DNA from: Serinibacter salmoneus
GTDB lineage: Bacteria; Actinomycetota; Actinomycetes; Actinomycetales; Beutenbergiaceae
DNA length: 64,000 nucleotides
Direction of reading: 5' to 3'
Assembly: GCF_002563925.1 (NCBI RefSeq)
Contig: NZ_PDJD01000001.1
Location: 62,001 to 126,000 of the forward strand
Below, one piece after another: positions 1-9,488 of this stretch (its first letter is position 1; the number at the start of each line of letters is the position of its first letter). The notes beneath the pieces were generated by a model, which had not been told where the DNA came from, searched no databases, and worked only from the letters and a program-made list of their open reading frames with translations. Made by a program: the position numbers and the translations under genes.

Positions 1-3000
1 TGGATGAGGTCCCGGGGCACGTGCCGTCGCAACTGCTCGGCGCGGGAGGACCGCACGGCGGACAGGCCGAAGCGTCGAGCGGTCAGCCGCAGCAGGCGGG
101 CCAACTCCACGGGCCCCTCGGTCTCGATGATGTCGACCACCTGCTCGCGCACCCGCGTGGCGGCGGCCTTCTCGGGGAGGGCGTCCAGCACGTCCACCCC
201 GCCGACCGCCTCGATGTGGGCGGGGACGAAGTCGGTGATCGCAGGTGGCTCGCGCAAGTCTCGGCGGGAGGGGGTCGCGATGCTCGACTCGGAGGGGGCC
301 TCCAGCACGGGCGCGGCGCGCATCAGCGCGGGCACGGGCGCACGGTCCGCGGCCTCCTCGCCGGCCTGGTCCTGGGACTCCATCGGCGCCCCCACCGTGC
401 CCTCGGCCGGGTCCTCGGCTGCGCCGTCGGTGGCGTGGGCCACGGCCTCGACCTCATCGGCGGCAGCCGCGGACTCCGCCTCCGCGAGGGCCGCCGCGTC
501 GCGGGCGTCGAGCAGCGCCACCGCGTCGTCGAACGCGCGGGCCAGGCGCTGCAGCACATCCTCGCGGTTCTGCAGCCACATCGGCCACCACACCCGCGCC
601 ACCGCCGGCCACCCCATGAGGTTTCTGAGGACCTCCACGGGCAGCACGTCCCGGTCGGACACGGTGCGGCGGGTCATCCAACTCTCGCCGTCCAGGAGCA
701 CGGGCAGCACCGGGCGGTCGGGCTCCTCGGCCCGTGCCAGGACCAGGTCGAGGCGGAAGGTGGACATTCCCACATCCGTCATCACGTGGAAGCCGAGCTC
801 GCGCAGCACGGCGGCGACCTCATCGCGGTGCCGGTCACGGATCGGCGTGCGGCTCTCCGGCGGGGGCACCGCGGTCCCGGCGGTGGAGGCCTTGACGAAC
901 GTGAGGTAGGCCTTGAGGTCCTTCGGCCCGCGATAGGAGGACCCCGAGACGTCCAACTCGGCCGGGTCGAAACTCGCGAACACCACGTTCTTGCGGCGAG
1001 CCCGGGTGACCGCCACATTCAGCCGGCGCTCACCGCCGGCCCGGGAGAGCGGGCCGAAGTTCGTGGGGATGCGCCCATTGGCCTGCTTGGAGAAGGCCAC
1101 GGAGAAGATCACCGTGTCGCGTTCATCGCCCTGCACCTGTTCCAGGGCCTTGACGAACAGGGCCTCCCGGCGCCCCATCCGCGCCTCGTCCATCACGGCC
1201 GCCACCCGGTGATCGGGGCTGGCGACCAGGAGGTCCTCGATGAGCTGACGCTGCGGTTCGTTGAACGTCACGATCCCGAGCGAGGGCAACGCGGGGCCCG
1301 CGTGCACGAGCTCGTGCACGTAGTCCACCACCGCCTGCGCCTCAATGGGGTTGGTGTTGGTCCCCGCCACCACCCCGCCGGGCAGTTCGACCGGCTCGTT
1401 GCCCGCGCGGGCCCCGGAGCGCAGGTACCGCCCGTCCGGCACCAGCCGGTACTCCAGGCCGGTGTCGGTGGACAGCAGCGTCGGGGTGGGGAAGGAGGAC
1501 AGCGCCCCGGTGTAGTAGGTGCGGTTGGAGAAGTCGATGAGCGCCTCGTCCTGGCTGCGGTAGTGCCAGCTCAGCCGCAGCGGCGGCACGCTCGCCAGTT
1601 CGCACTCGGACAGGATCGACTCCTGGTCCTCGACGATCTCCTCCTCGAGGTCATCGCCCGCTTCCCGCGGCCCGGTGGGTCCACCGACCCGCGCCGTGGG
1701 GGGCATCTGCTTGCTGTCGCCGACGATGATCGCCGCCCGCGCCCGGCCCAGCGACCCGACGGCCTCCGGCACCGTGATCTGGGAGGCCTCGTCGAAGACC
1801 ACCACGTCGAACTCCATCGTGCCGGGTTCGAGAAGATCCACCACCGAGGAGGGGCTGCCCAGCACCACCGGGGTCAGGGCGGCGACCGCCTCGCTGTGGG
1901 TGCGCAGGATCGCGCGGGTCCCCAGGCGCCGGGTGGTCTTCTCCAACTCTCGGGCGAGCCGCCCCACGTTCGCCGACGCCCGCAGCTGCGCCCGCCGCTG
2001 CAGCAGGGCGGCGGGCCCGGTCGTGACCCACTCCCGCCGGGTCTCGCGCTGCGCGGCGGTGTAGGACTCCACCCGCTCGTTGTGCGCGATCGGGTTGAAG
2101 CGGTCCAGGCCCTCGGTGGCGATCCGCTCGGCCAGGGAGGCCTCCGCGAGGCCCCGCAGCAGCGACTCCTCGGCGGTATCGGCGCGGATCTGCCCGGTCA
2201 GGATGCCGCTGCGAGCCTCCTCCAACCCCGCCTCGCGCAGGGGTTGCAGGCGCCGCACCAGGGCGCACCACTGCTGCAGGCCGAGCAGCCGCTCGTGGTC
2301 CAGGTCGTGCCGCCACGCCTCGGTGACCTGCTGCACGCGGGCGAGCAGGCCGACGCCGTCGCGCCACGCCGCCAGGTCGCGGGGATCGATCGCGAGTTCG
2401 CGATCGAGTGCCACCCATGCGTCCCGCCACGCGGTCAACTCCCGCCCGGCGCGGCGCACCTCGCCCGCGATCGCCAGGTCGCGCACCCGGGCCGCCCACG
2501 CCTCCTCGCCGCGCAGCGCCTCGGTCGCCTCGATCACCTCGGCCAGGCGCGCGCGGGCCGGTGCCAGGGCGTCCGGTTCGAGCAGCCGGCGCACGACGGC
2601 GTCGCTCACCTCCCGCAGCCCGGGCGTGGCCGCGAGGGTCTCGGCGACCCAGCCGAGCAGCTGCTGGGAGCGCTGCAGGTCCTGCACGATCCGCGGGGCG
2701 TCGTCTGGGTCGATCTCCGTACCCGCCGGGGCGCACTGCTGCAACGGGGCGATCGCCTCGCGCTGCCGGCGCCGCCGCCCGAGGAAGCCCGACTCGTTCG
2801 CCTGCCGCACCACCTGCGCCACGAGGGTGAGGTCCACCTGCAGGATCGAGGGGTGCAGGCCGTGCAGCCGACTGGTGGCGTCGGTGAGCGCATCCTGGCA
2901 GGTGCGCAGGGTCTGCTCGGTGGCGGTGGGCCACTGCGGCGCCAGGACCGCCGCGAGGTCGGTGCCCGAGGGCAGCGCGGGGTGGGCGCCGGCCACGAGA

Positions 3001-5993
3001 GTCTCCAGGTGCGCGACCTCCGTCACGCTCGCCAGGGCCTCGCTCAGGGCGCCCCCGACCTGCCCGGCCCAGGCCGCGCCGTCGAGCACCCCGCGGATCG
3101 CCGCACCGGTGGCGGCCAGGTCGAACGGGTCCCCGGCCCCGGGGCCGGCCAGCAGCCAGGGGTGGGGTGGGGCCACCCGGGCGGCGGCCGTCCACGGTTG
3201 GATGTCCGCCATCAGGCCGCGCAGCGTGGCCACCACGCCCTCCTCGCGGCGCACCACCTCGGCGTCGATCGGGATCGACTCGCCCTCGCCGAGCACAAGC
3301 AGTTCGTCGCGGGCGCTGTAGGCGGAGTGCCCGGCGGCGTTGCGGGCGTGCAGGTGGCGGGGGTAGGCGCCGAGTTCGAACCTGGCGGTGCGCAGCCGGC
3401 GCCGGGCGGTGTCCATCGCGGCCGGGTCGGGGGTGACGCGAGCGGCGAGGGACCGCTTGAGCTGGGCACGCACGACAGTGGCGTTGGAGCCCTCGTGGTG
3501 CAGGTTCAACGTGAAGGGCCCCAGGCCGATCTCGTCCAGGCGACGCTGCACCACCTCCAGCGCGGTGCCCTTCTCCGCCACGAACAGCACGTTCATCCCA
3601 GCCATCACGCAGGCGGCGATCATGTTGGTGATGGTCTGGGACTTCCCGGTGCCGGGCGGCCCCTGCAGCACGAACGAGCGGCCCTGGGTGGCCCACAGCA
3701 CGGCCTGCTTCTGGGTGGCATCCGCGGCCACGGGGGTCTCCAGGGCGTCCAGGACGTCCTCATCGGGGCGCTGCGCGGCGGCACCTGCGCCGGCGGCACC
3801 CGACTCCAGTGCCGGATCCAGTGCCGGATCCAGTGCCGGATCCCGGAACGGGTCGGTGGGGGTGTGCACGAGGTGGTGCACGAGCGGCCGGGTCAGGAAC
3901 GTCTCGGCGTGAGCGGTGAGGTCCTGCCACTTGCGGAACGCGGAGAGGTCCAGGGTGGCCAGGGTCGCCTCGGCGCGGACCACGAAGGGCAGACCCCGGC
4001 GTGCCACGGCCTCGCGCACCTCGGAGAGCACCGCGTCCACGTCGATCCCGGCACGGTCGGCGGAGGGTTCCGCCAGGCCCGGGATCACCAGGTCGTGCTC
4101 CCGGCGCAGCCACTCGATCAGGGCGGCGTTCGGGGTGGTCTGCTGGGTGGCGTCCAGCGTGAGGGTCAGGGTGGTGCCGCGGCGCACCGGGGTCAGGTTC
4201 ACCGGCACGAGGATGAGCGGCGCGGTGGCCATGACCCCCGGCTTGTGCGGCCAGTGCAGCGTGCCCAGGCATAGGAAGAGGGGGTTCATCCCCTTCTCCT
4301 CCCGGGAGGTCTTTGCGCGGTGGGCCATGCTGCGCAGTTCCCGCAGGAAGGTGCCGGCCGCGAGCGCGGTGGGTTGCCCGGCCTTCCTCCCCACCCGCTG
4401 CACGAACAGGGTGCGGTGTTCCAGCTGCTCGCGCAGGTCCGCGAGATCCGCCTCCTCGCCGCGCTCCAGCATCTCCAGGGCGTTGCGGGTGCCGCGCGCC
4501 TGCCACACCTCCGGGATGTCGTCCCCCGAACGCAGCGTGAAGGTGACGTCCTCGTGGAGGCGGTCCTCCAGGAGGCCCAGGGAGTCGGGTGGCAGCAGCA
4601 GCGGCTGCACCCGCGGGTTCGCGCCGAGGTTCAGCAGCGCATTGGTGGCGTTGAGGCTGAACAGCGAGGACTTCCAGGTGCGGTACCGGGGCGGGTGCGG
4701 ATCTCCCTGGCGGTCGGCGAGGGCGTCGTCCACGGCGTCCACCGCCGCGGCGTCGATCGGCGTGACCACGCTGCCACCGCCGGCGCGGTACTCGTGGATC
4801 TCCGCGATGCCGTCCGTGGTGACGACGGCGGGCAGCGGCCCCACGCCGTCCAGGCGCGCGGCGACCACGTCGATCGCGGCGAGGAGGTCGCCGTCGTCGG
4901 TGTGCTGCGCGCGGCGGGTGGCGCGCGAGCGCACGTGGGCGGGGGAGTCGTGGTGTCCCGAGGTGGCGGCGGTGGTCTCGGTGATGCCGAGCCAGCCGCC
5001 GCTGATGAGGGCGCGCACCCGCGCGGGATCGGTGATCACGGCCTGGCCGGGGTACCACTGGGCGCGCTCTCCGATCGGCTGAGGGTCGCGGCGCCAGTAG
5101 CCGGTGGTGATGTGGCCCCTGGTCAGCAGCAACACCGGCATCATGCCGACGTGCTCCATCACCGCCGCCATCAGCACCGCGGTGTCCATGCAGGTGCCCA
5201 GGCCCGCGCGCGCGACCTCGGCGTGGTCCCGGATCCGCTGCCCCTCACGCGCGAAGTCCCACCCGGGCGGCGGTTCGGAGTAGGAGATGTCCCGACCGCG
5301 CAGGGCCGCAAGGATCGCATCCACCGTCTCGTCCGCGTGCCGCTCGGCGGCGGCGACGTCGGAGTTCTGGAACCCGGAGAAGCTCGACTCGCCGGTCGCC
5401 TCCCGCAGCTGCTGCGCGGCCTCCCGCGCCAGAGCGGCGATCTCCGGGTGGTTGGGGCGCACGTAGCTCGCGAGCAGCGCACGCGCGAGGGAGCCGCCGT
5501 CCACCCGTTCGGAGGCGGAGTCGCTGGTCCACACCCACAGGTTGTTCGGCTGGACCTCCACCGGAGCGCGCAGGGCCGCGATCCGGTTCCCCGCGCCGTC
5601 CAGCAGGGTCACGGTGCACTCCGCCGCGAGCCGGTCGGTCACCCGCGCCATCACGCGGGCCGACAGCGGCACGTGGAGGGTCCCGAGCCTGTTCGCGCCC
5701 GGGGCGAGCTGCAGGTCGGTGACCTCCCGCTCCCCCAGCTGGAGATCGCCGTCGTGCACCAGGAGCGTGAGGCGGGCACCCGGCAGCGCCTCGGGGACCT
5801 CCAGGACCAGGTCGGTGACCTGCGGGATCCGCGCGAGGCTCGCCGGCCAGGTCCACCGCGGCGCCACGCGCGCCGTCACCCGGGCGGGCCGCTGTTCACG
5901 TCCGTGCTCGCCCGCCTGCTCGGCCTGTGGCTCGCCCGCCGTCGCCGCGCCGTCCGCCGCGCAGTCCGCCCCGTCGTGTGCCCCGTCGCTCAT
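1..5993 (-). CDS. DUF4011/DUF3320 superfamily I helicase-nuclease (3' end cut by window edge)
   Basis: This frame is open from an ATG at 5993 to the left edge, about 1,997 codons, with no stop seen; the gene continues beyond base 1. GAGGAGAGGA precedes the ATG. Domains in order: a transglutaminase-like segment near residues 265-295 (GTCMDTA, then GHITTGYW); a DUF4011-type stretch around 440-520; an SF1 helicase with Walker A GPPGTGKS near 778, Walker B VVFDEAS near 1400, then VGDSKQMPPT, SWHYRSQ and NVAVTRARK; a Vsr/DUF559-like nuclease segment near 1715-1800; and a DUF3320-like tail. A three-copy 12-bp repeat (3805-3840) encodes a DPAL linker just before the helicase core. Proteins of this architecture are large nucleic-acid translocases often found in accessory regions. 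Their substrate is not established here. The long opposite-strand frame over this stretch is a shadow. Confidence 0.88.
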   Translation of the reverse strand, partial: MSDGAHDGADCAADGAATAGEPQAEQAGEHGREQRPARVTARVAPRWTWPASLARIPQVTDLVLEVPEALPGARLTLLVHDGDLQLGEREVTDLQLAPGANRLGTLHVPLSARVMARVTDRLAAECTVTLLDGAGNRIAALRAPVEVQPNNLWVWTSDSASERVDGGSLARALLASYVRPNHPEIAALAREAAQQLREATGESSFSGFQNSDVAAAERHADETVDAILAALRGRDISYSEPPPGWDFAREGQRIRDHAEVARAGLGTCMDTAVLMAAVMEHVGMMPVLLLTRGHITTGYWRRDPQPIGERAQWYPGQAVITDPARVRALISGGWLGITETTAATSGHHDSPAHVRSRATRRAQHTDDGDLLAAIDVVAARLDGVGPLPAVVTTDGIAEIHEYRAGGGSVVTPIDAAAVDAVDDALADRQGDPHPPRYRTWKSSLFSLNATNALLNLGANPRVQPLLLPPDSLGLLEDRLHEDVTFTLRSGDDIPEVWQARGTRNALEMLERGEEADLADLREQLEHRTLFVQRVGRKAGQPTALAAGTFLRELRSMAHRAKTSREEKGMNPLFLCLGTLHWPHKPGVMATAPLILVPVNLTPVRRGTTLTLTLDATQQTTPNAALIEWLRREHDLVIPGLAEPSADRAGIDVDAVLSEVREAVARRGLPFVVRAEATLATLDLSAFRKWQDLTAHAETFLTRPLVHHLVHTPTDPFRDPALDPALDPALESGAAGAGAAAQRPDEDVLDALETPVAADATQKQAVLWATQGRSFVLQGPPGTGKSQTITNMIAACVMAGMNVLFVAEKGTALEVVQRRLDEIGLGPFTLNLHHEGSNATVVRAQLKRSLAARVTPDPAAMDTARRRLRTARFELGAYPRHLHARNAAGHSAYSARDELLVLGEGESIPIDAEVVRREEGVVATLRGLMADIQPWTAAARVAPPHPWLLAGPGAGDPFDLAATGAAIRGVLDGAAWAGQVGGALSEALASVTEVAHLETLVAGAHPALPSGTDLAAVLAPQWPTATEQTLRTCQDALTDATSRLHGLHPSILQVDLTLVAQVVRQANESGFLGRRRRQREAIAPLQQCAPAGTEIDPDDAPRIVQDLQRSQQLLGWVAETLAATPGLREVSDAVVRRLLEPDALAPARARLAEVIEATEALRGEEAWAARVRDLAIAGEVRRAGRELTAWRDAWVALDRELAIDPRDLAAWRDGVGLLARVQQVTEAWRHDLDHERLLGLQQWCALVRRLQPLREAGLEEARSGILTGQIRADTAEESLLRGLAEASLAERIATEGLDRFNPIAHNERVESYTAAQRETRREWVTTGPAALLQRRAQLRASANVGRLARELEKTTRRLGTRAILRTHSEAVAALTPVVLGSPSSVVDLLEPGTMEFDVVVFDEASQITVPEAVGSLGRARAAIIVGDSKQMPPTARVGGPTGPREAGDDLEEEIVEDQESILSECELASVPPLRLSWHYRSQDEALIDFSNRTYYTGALSSFPTPTLLSTDTGLEYRLVPDGRYLRSGARAGNEPVELPGGVVAGTNTNPIEAQAVVDYVHELVHAGPALPSLGIVTFNEPQRQLIEDLLVASPDHRVAAVMDEARMGRREALFVKALEQVQGDERDTVIFSVAFSKQANGRIPTNFGPLSRAGGERRLNVAVTRARRKNVVFASFDPAELDVSGSSYRGPKDLKAYLTFVKASTAGTAVPPPESRTPIRDRHRDEVAAVLRELGFHVMTDVGMSTFRLDLVLARAEEPDRPVLPVLLDGESWMTRRTVSDRDVLPVEVLRNLMGWPAVARVWWPMWLQNREDVLQRLARAFDDAVALLDARDAAALAEAESAAAADEVEAVAHATDGAAEDPAEGTVGAPMESQDQAGEEAADRAPVPALMRAAPVLEAPSESSIATPSRRDLREPPAITDFVPAHIEAVGGVDVLDALPEKAAATRVREQVVDIIETEGPVELARLLRLTARRFGLSAVRSSRAEQLRRHVPRDLI

Positions 5994-6075
5994 CGGTGTC
6001 CTCTCCTCGGGTCCGATCCTGCAACGGCCCTCCGACATTCTTGCCGGTGCCTCCCACCGCTGCACCCGCACCCGC

Positions 6076-6684
6076 TCACTCGGCCAGGGCCCGCGCCACC
6101 ACCCGGCGCAGCGCCGGGACCGCCTCGGTGGCGAACCAGGGGTTGCGTGCCTGCCAGCGGAAGTTGAGCGGTGAGGGGTGCACGAGGGGGAAGCGCTCGG
6201 GCAGGTAGTCGGCGAACCGGCGCACCGTCTCGGTCAGCGTGCCCGTCGGCGCCAGGTAGTACTGCTGCGCGTACCGGCCCACCAGCACGGTCAGCCGCAC
6301 CTGACGCATCTCGGCCAGCAGCGGGGGATGCCAGCGCGCGGCGAAACCCCGGCGGGGAGGCTTGTCGCCGCTGCGTCCCCGCCCCGGGTAGTAGAAGTCC
6401 ATCGGCAGCACGGCAATCCGTGGCCCACGGAACACCTCCTCCTCGACCCCGAACCACTCCCGCAGGGTGCGGCCGCTCGCATCGCTGAAGGCCACCCCGC
6501 TGGCCTGCGCCACCTGGCCGGGTGCCTGCCCGATGATGAGGATCCGCGCGGCGGGGTCGGCGGAGAAGACCGGCTGCCACCCGGCCTCGGTGAAGGCGGC
6601 GTTCTCGGGATCGGCGGCGATCTCGCGCCGAATCCGCGCGATCCGTGCGATCCGTGACGTGCCCGCGGGTGCGTCTCCCGTCAT
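6076..6684 (-). CDS. Uracil-DNA glycosylase family protein
   Basis: A 202-aa protein with the uracil-DNA glycosylase fold signature. The glycine-rich water-activating loop LIIGQAPG lies near residue 52, and the C-terminal minor-groove motif is HPSPLNF. The family removes uracil or related damaged bases from DNA in the cytoplasm, the first step of base-excision repair. The start is ATG at 6684, where ATGA overlaps the TGA of the upstream oxidase gene (6681-6683), so the two are translationally coupled. It belongs to a minus-strand operon with the oxidase and the PLP enzyme, although no metabolic link between them is obvious. The exact UDG subfamily cannot be fixed by eye. Confidence 0.87.
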   Translation of the reverse strand: MTGDAPAGTSRIARIARIRREIAADPENAAFTEAGWQPVFSADPAARILIIGQAPGQVAQASGVAFSDASGRTLREWFGVEEEVFRGPRIAVLPMDFYYPGRGRSGDKPPRRGFAARWHPPLLAEMRQVRLTVLVGRYAQQYYLAPTGTLTETVRRFADYLPERFPLVHPSPLNFRWQARNPWFATEAVPALRRVVARALAE

Positions 6685-8021
6685 GACCCCAGCACTCGCC
6701 GCAGGTACGCGTTCGCGAACACTCGATCCGGGTCCAGCTCCTCCCGCAGCGCCTGGAAGTCCGCGAAGCGCGGATAGGCGGGCGCGAGGTCCGCCGCGCG
6801 GCGGGTGTGCATCTTCCCCCAGTGCGGGCGACCGCCCCGGGCCCGCAGCAGCGCCTCCACCGCGTGGAAGTAGGGACGCGGGTCTTCCCCCTGCGCACGG
6901 TGCACCGCGATGTAGGCCGAGTCCCGGCCGTGCGCCGTGGAGAGCCACAGGTCGTCCGCCGCGGCGAACCGCACCTCCAACGGGAAGGAGATCCGCCACC
7001 CGCGCTCCTCGATGAGGGACCGGATCGCTCGCAGCGCCCCCACCACCTCGCCCGCGGGGATCGCGTACTCCATCTCGCTGAATCGCACGGTGCGGCGGGT
7101 GGCGAACACGCGGTGCGAGGCGTCGGTGTAGGTCCGCTCGCCGGAGAGTCGTGCGGCGATCCTGTTGATCCGCGGCACCAGGACGGGTGCGGCCCGCCCC
7201 AGCGCACAGGTGGCGCCGAAGACGCCGTTGGCCATGACGACCTCGTCCAGCCACGCCCGATGAGCGGGCAGCGGATCACGCCGCTGCCCGGCCGGGAGCC
7301 GTCGGTTGGTCTTGGTCATCGCGAGGTCGGTGTGCGGGAACCAGTAGAACTCCAGGTGGTCGGCGCTCGCGGCCCGCTCGTGCACGCTCGCCAGCACGTC
7401 CTCCAGCGGCTCGACGCGTTCGGTGGCGTGCAGGTCGAACGCGTCCACGCACTGCAGGGTCACCTCCGTGAGGATCCCCAGGGCGCCGAGGCCGAGGGCG
7501 ACGGCGGGGAGCAGATCGGCGTTCTCACCGCCTTCCGCGTTCTCGCCGTCTTCCCCAGAGGTCACCCGCAGCACCTCACCGGTCCCGGTCACCAGCACCG
7601 CCCCGATCACCTGCGTGGCGATCCCGCCGAAGCGCGCGCCGGTGCCGTGGGTGCCGGTGGAGATCGCGCCCGCGATGGACTGCGCGTCGATGTCGCCGAG
7701 GTTCGTCATCGCCAGGCCGTGCGGCGCGAGCAGCGCGGGGATCTGGTGCAGGCGCGTGCCCGCCGCCAGGGTCGCGGTCCGTGCCTGCCGGTCCACCGCG
7801 ATCAGGCCCTGCAACCCGTCCAGGGTGACCTGCACGTCGTCGGCCTGCGCGATCGCCGTGAAGCTGTGGCCCGCCCCGACCGCCTTCACGCGGCGACGCG
7901 TCGCGCGGGCCCGGGTCACGACGTCGACCACCTCGCCCAGGCTCCTCGGTGCGGCGACCCCGAGCGGGCTGGCGGACACGGTCCGCCCCCAGTTGCGCCA
8001 GAGGCCCGACGGCGAACTCAC
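6681..8021 (-). CDS. FAD-dependent D-arabinono-1,4-lactone oxidase family protein
   Basis: A 446-aa oxidoreductase. The N-terminal half is a FAD-binding type 4 domain: VGAGHSF contains the histidine that covalently holds FAD in this family, followed by GAISTGTHGTG. The C-terminal half is an ALO domain with HWGKMH near residue 400. Family members oxidise aldonolactones such as D-arabinono- or L-gulono-1,4-lactone with oxygen as acceptor. The start is GTG at 8021; the upstream PLP-enzyme gene ends in TGA at 8018-8020, giving a GTGA overlap, and the downstream glycosylase overlaps by ATGA. An ALO oxidase next to an Ala-racemase-like deaminase is a recurring actinobacterial pair. The natural substrate is not known from sequence. 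Confidence 0.9.
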   Translation of the reverse strand: MSSPSGLWRNWGRTVSASPLGVAAPRSLGEVVDVVTRARATRRRVKAVGAGHSFTAIAQADDVQVTLDGLQGLIAVDRQARTATLAAGTRLHQIPALLAPHGLAMTNLGDIDAQSIAGAISTGTHGTGARFGGIATQVIGAVLVTGTGEVLRVTSGEDGENAEGGENADLLPAVALGLGALGILTEVTLQCVDAFDLHATERVEPLEDVLASVHERAASADHLEFYWFPHTDLAMTKTNRRLPAGQRRDPLPAHRAWLDEVVMANGVFGATCALGRAAPVLVPRINRIAARLSGERTYTDASHRVFATRRTVRFSEMEYAIPAGEVVGALRAIRSLIEERGWRISFPLEVRFAAADDLWLSTAHGRDSAYIAVHRAQGEDPRPYFHAVEALLRARGGRPHWGKMHTRRAADLAPAYPRFADFQALREELDPDRVFANAYLRRVLGS

Positions 8022-9280
8022 AGGAACGCCTTTCCCTCACCGCGGTAGGTGGGGACGCGGGCGGTGATCGACTCGCCGGCGACCACCACCATCTCGTTCA
8101 CGTGCTCGGCGAGTTCCCCGGACTTCGCGTGCCGCAGCCACACCCGGTCCCCGACGGCGAGGCGTCTCGCGGCGGCGCCGGTCAGCGGGGTCTGGACCTC
8201 CCCGGCCATCTCGCGGGGCGCCATCGCGAGCCCCTCCGGGTGGACCACCCGGGGGAGTCGGTCAGGGCCGGGAGGGCCGGAGGCGATCCATCCGCCGCCG
8301 AGCACGGTCGCGGTCCCCGGGGCCGGCTTGCGGACCACGCTGAGGGCGAATCCGGTGGCGGGGCGGGGCGCGAAGGCGGCGTAGTCGTCGAAGTAGTGCC
8401 CGGCGAACAGGCCGGACCCGGCGGCGATCTCCGTCACCGACGGGTCGGCGGTGGTGGTCTCCACCGATCCGGTGCCGCCGCCGTTGACGAACTCCAGGTC
8501 CGCGAGCTCGCGCACCGCGGCGATCGCCTCGCCGCGGCGCTCGGCGAGCTCGGCCTCGGAGTGGCGCTTGATCCGGCGCATGACGGCGTTCATCGCGTGG
8601 CGGCCGGGGACGGCGTCGCTCACCCCGGCGATCTGCGCCTCATACGCCATCACGCCCACGAGGGCGAATCCCTGGCGGGCTGTGACGTGGCGGGCGAGGG
8701 TGCGCAGCGCCTGCGGGGAGTGGACGGGGGAGCGCAGCACTCCCACGTGGTGCAGGCCCAGTGGTCCGAGAGGGGCGGGGGCGTGCCAGGAGGCGTCCAA
8801 CTCGAGGCAGATCCGCAAGACGGGGCGGGAGGCTGGCGGCACGACGGCGTCGATCAGGTCGAGCTGGGCGACGTCGTCGACCATGAGGGTCACCCGGGCG
8901 GCGGCCCGCTCCTCCCGCGCCAGGGCGGCGATCGCGGCGCGGTCGGCGCTGGGGTAGCCGACCACCACGTCCTCGATGGTCTCGGCGAGCCACAGCGCCT
9001 CGGGCAGCGTGTACGCCAGCACCCCCGTGAACCCGGGGCGCGTGAGCAGGTCCTCGATCACGCCGCGCACCCGCAGCGACTTGCTGGCGATCCGGATCGG
9101 CTTCCCGGCGGCGCGCCGCACCAGGTCTGCCGCGTTGGCCTCCAGCGCCTCGGCGTCCAGGACGGCGAACGGCGGCTCCTGCGCGGCCGTCGCCGCCTCC
9201 CACGCGGGCCAGGGCGGCGCGATCAGGTGGGCGCGGGCTGCAGCGGGCACGAGTCCTCCACTCGACGGGATGCTGTTCAC
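8018..9280 (-). CDS. PLP-dependent amino-acid deaminase/aldolase (alanine racemase N-terminal fold)
   Basis: A protein of about 420 aa. The N-terminal TIM-barrel of the alanine-racemase/D-threonine-aldolase family has the likely PLP lysine in ASKSLR near residue 54. The C-terminal D-serine-dehydratase-like domain ends with DRVWLRHAKSGELAEHVNE, whose histidines match the metal-binding end of that family. Such enzymes cleave or deaminate hydroxy amino acids. GTG at 9280 (VNSIP) is preferred because the upstream extension of the frame reads antisense through the helicase gene and is not protein-like. No clear ribosome site is visible. It is the first gene of a coupled operon with the lactone oxidase and the glycosylase, divergent from the helicase at 9489. 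Confidence 0.85.
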   Translation of the reverse strand: MNSIPSSGGLVPAAARAHLIAPPWPAWEAATAAQEPPFAVLDAEALEANAADLVRRAAGKPIRIASKSLRVRGVIEDLLTRPGFTGVLAYTLPEALWLAETIEDVVVGYPSADRAAIAALAREERAAARVTLMVDDVAQLDLIDAVVPPASRPVLRICLELDASWHAPAPLGPLGLHHVGVLRSPVHSPQALRTLARHVTARQGFALVGVMAYEAQIAGVSDAVPGRHAMNAVMRRIKRHSEAELAERRGEAIAAVRELADLEFVNGGGTGSVETTTADPSVTEIAAGSGLFAGHYFDDYAAFAPRPATGFALSVVRKPAPGTATVLGGGWIASGPPGPDRLPRVVHPEGLAMAPREMAGEVQTPLTGAAARRLAVGDRVWLRHAKSGELAEHVNEMVVVAGESITARVPTYRGEGKAFL

Positions 9281-9300
9281 CGTAGGGCAGGGGCGTGGCG

Positions 9301-9353
9301 GTGCGCGGCATCCGTCTCCTGCGAACCCTCCGTCTCCCGCGAACCATTCCGCG
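9301..9353. repeat. Short imperfect direct repeats in the divergent promoter region
   Basis: Between the divergent starts at 9280 and 9489, the unit CCGTCTCCTGCGAACC recurs as CCGTCTCCCGCGAACC and then as a shortened TTCCGCGAACC, about 18 bp apart. Spacing near two helical turns would suit binding of a regulator to one DNA face. No family can be named. Confidence 0.4.
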
Positions 9354-9488
9354 AACCCGTGGGGTATCCGCCGAAACCGTGCGCGCGGGGCACGGTCTCG
9401 GCGTCGGAGGCACGTCCCCGCGGGCGTGGGCGAGTCGTCGCGAGCGGCGTCGGCGGTGGATGTCGGCGGTGCCGGGTAGCGTCGAGCC

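Noticed and set aside
21-4274. 1,417-codon plus-strand frame
   Set aside because: Low-complexity His/Arg/Gly-rich translation with no motifs. It lies antisense to the DUF4011 helicase, whose minus frame contains clear Walker and helicase motifs.
9301-9440. Third copy of the long inverted-repeat element
   Set aside because: It shares only GGTATCCGCCG-like bits. The paired arms and tandem 20-bp units are absent.
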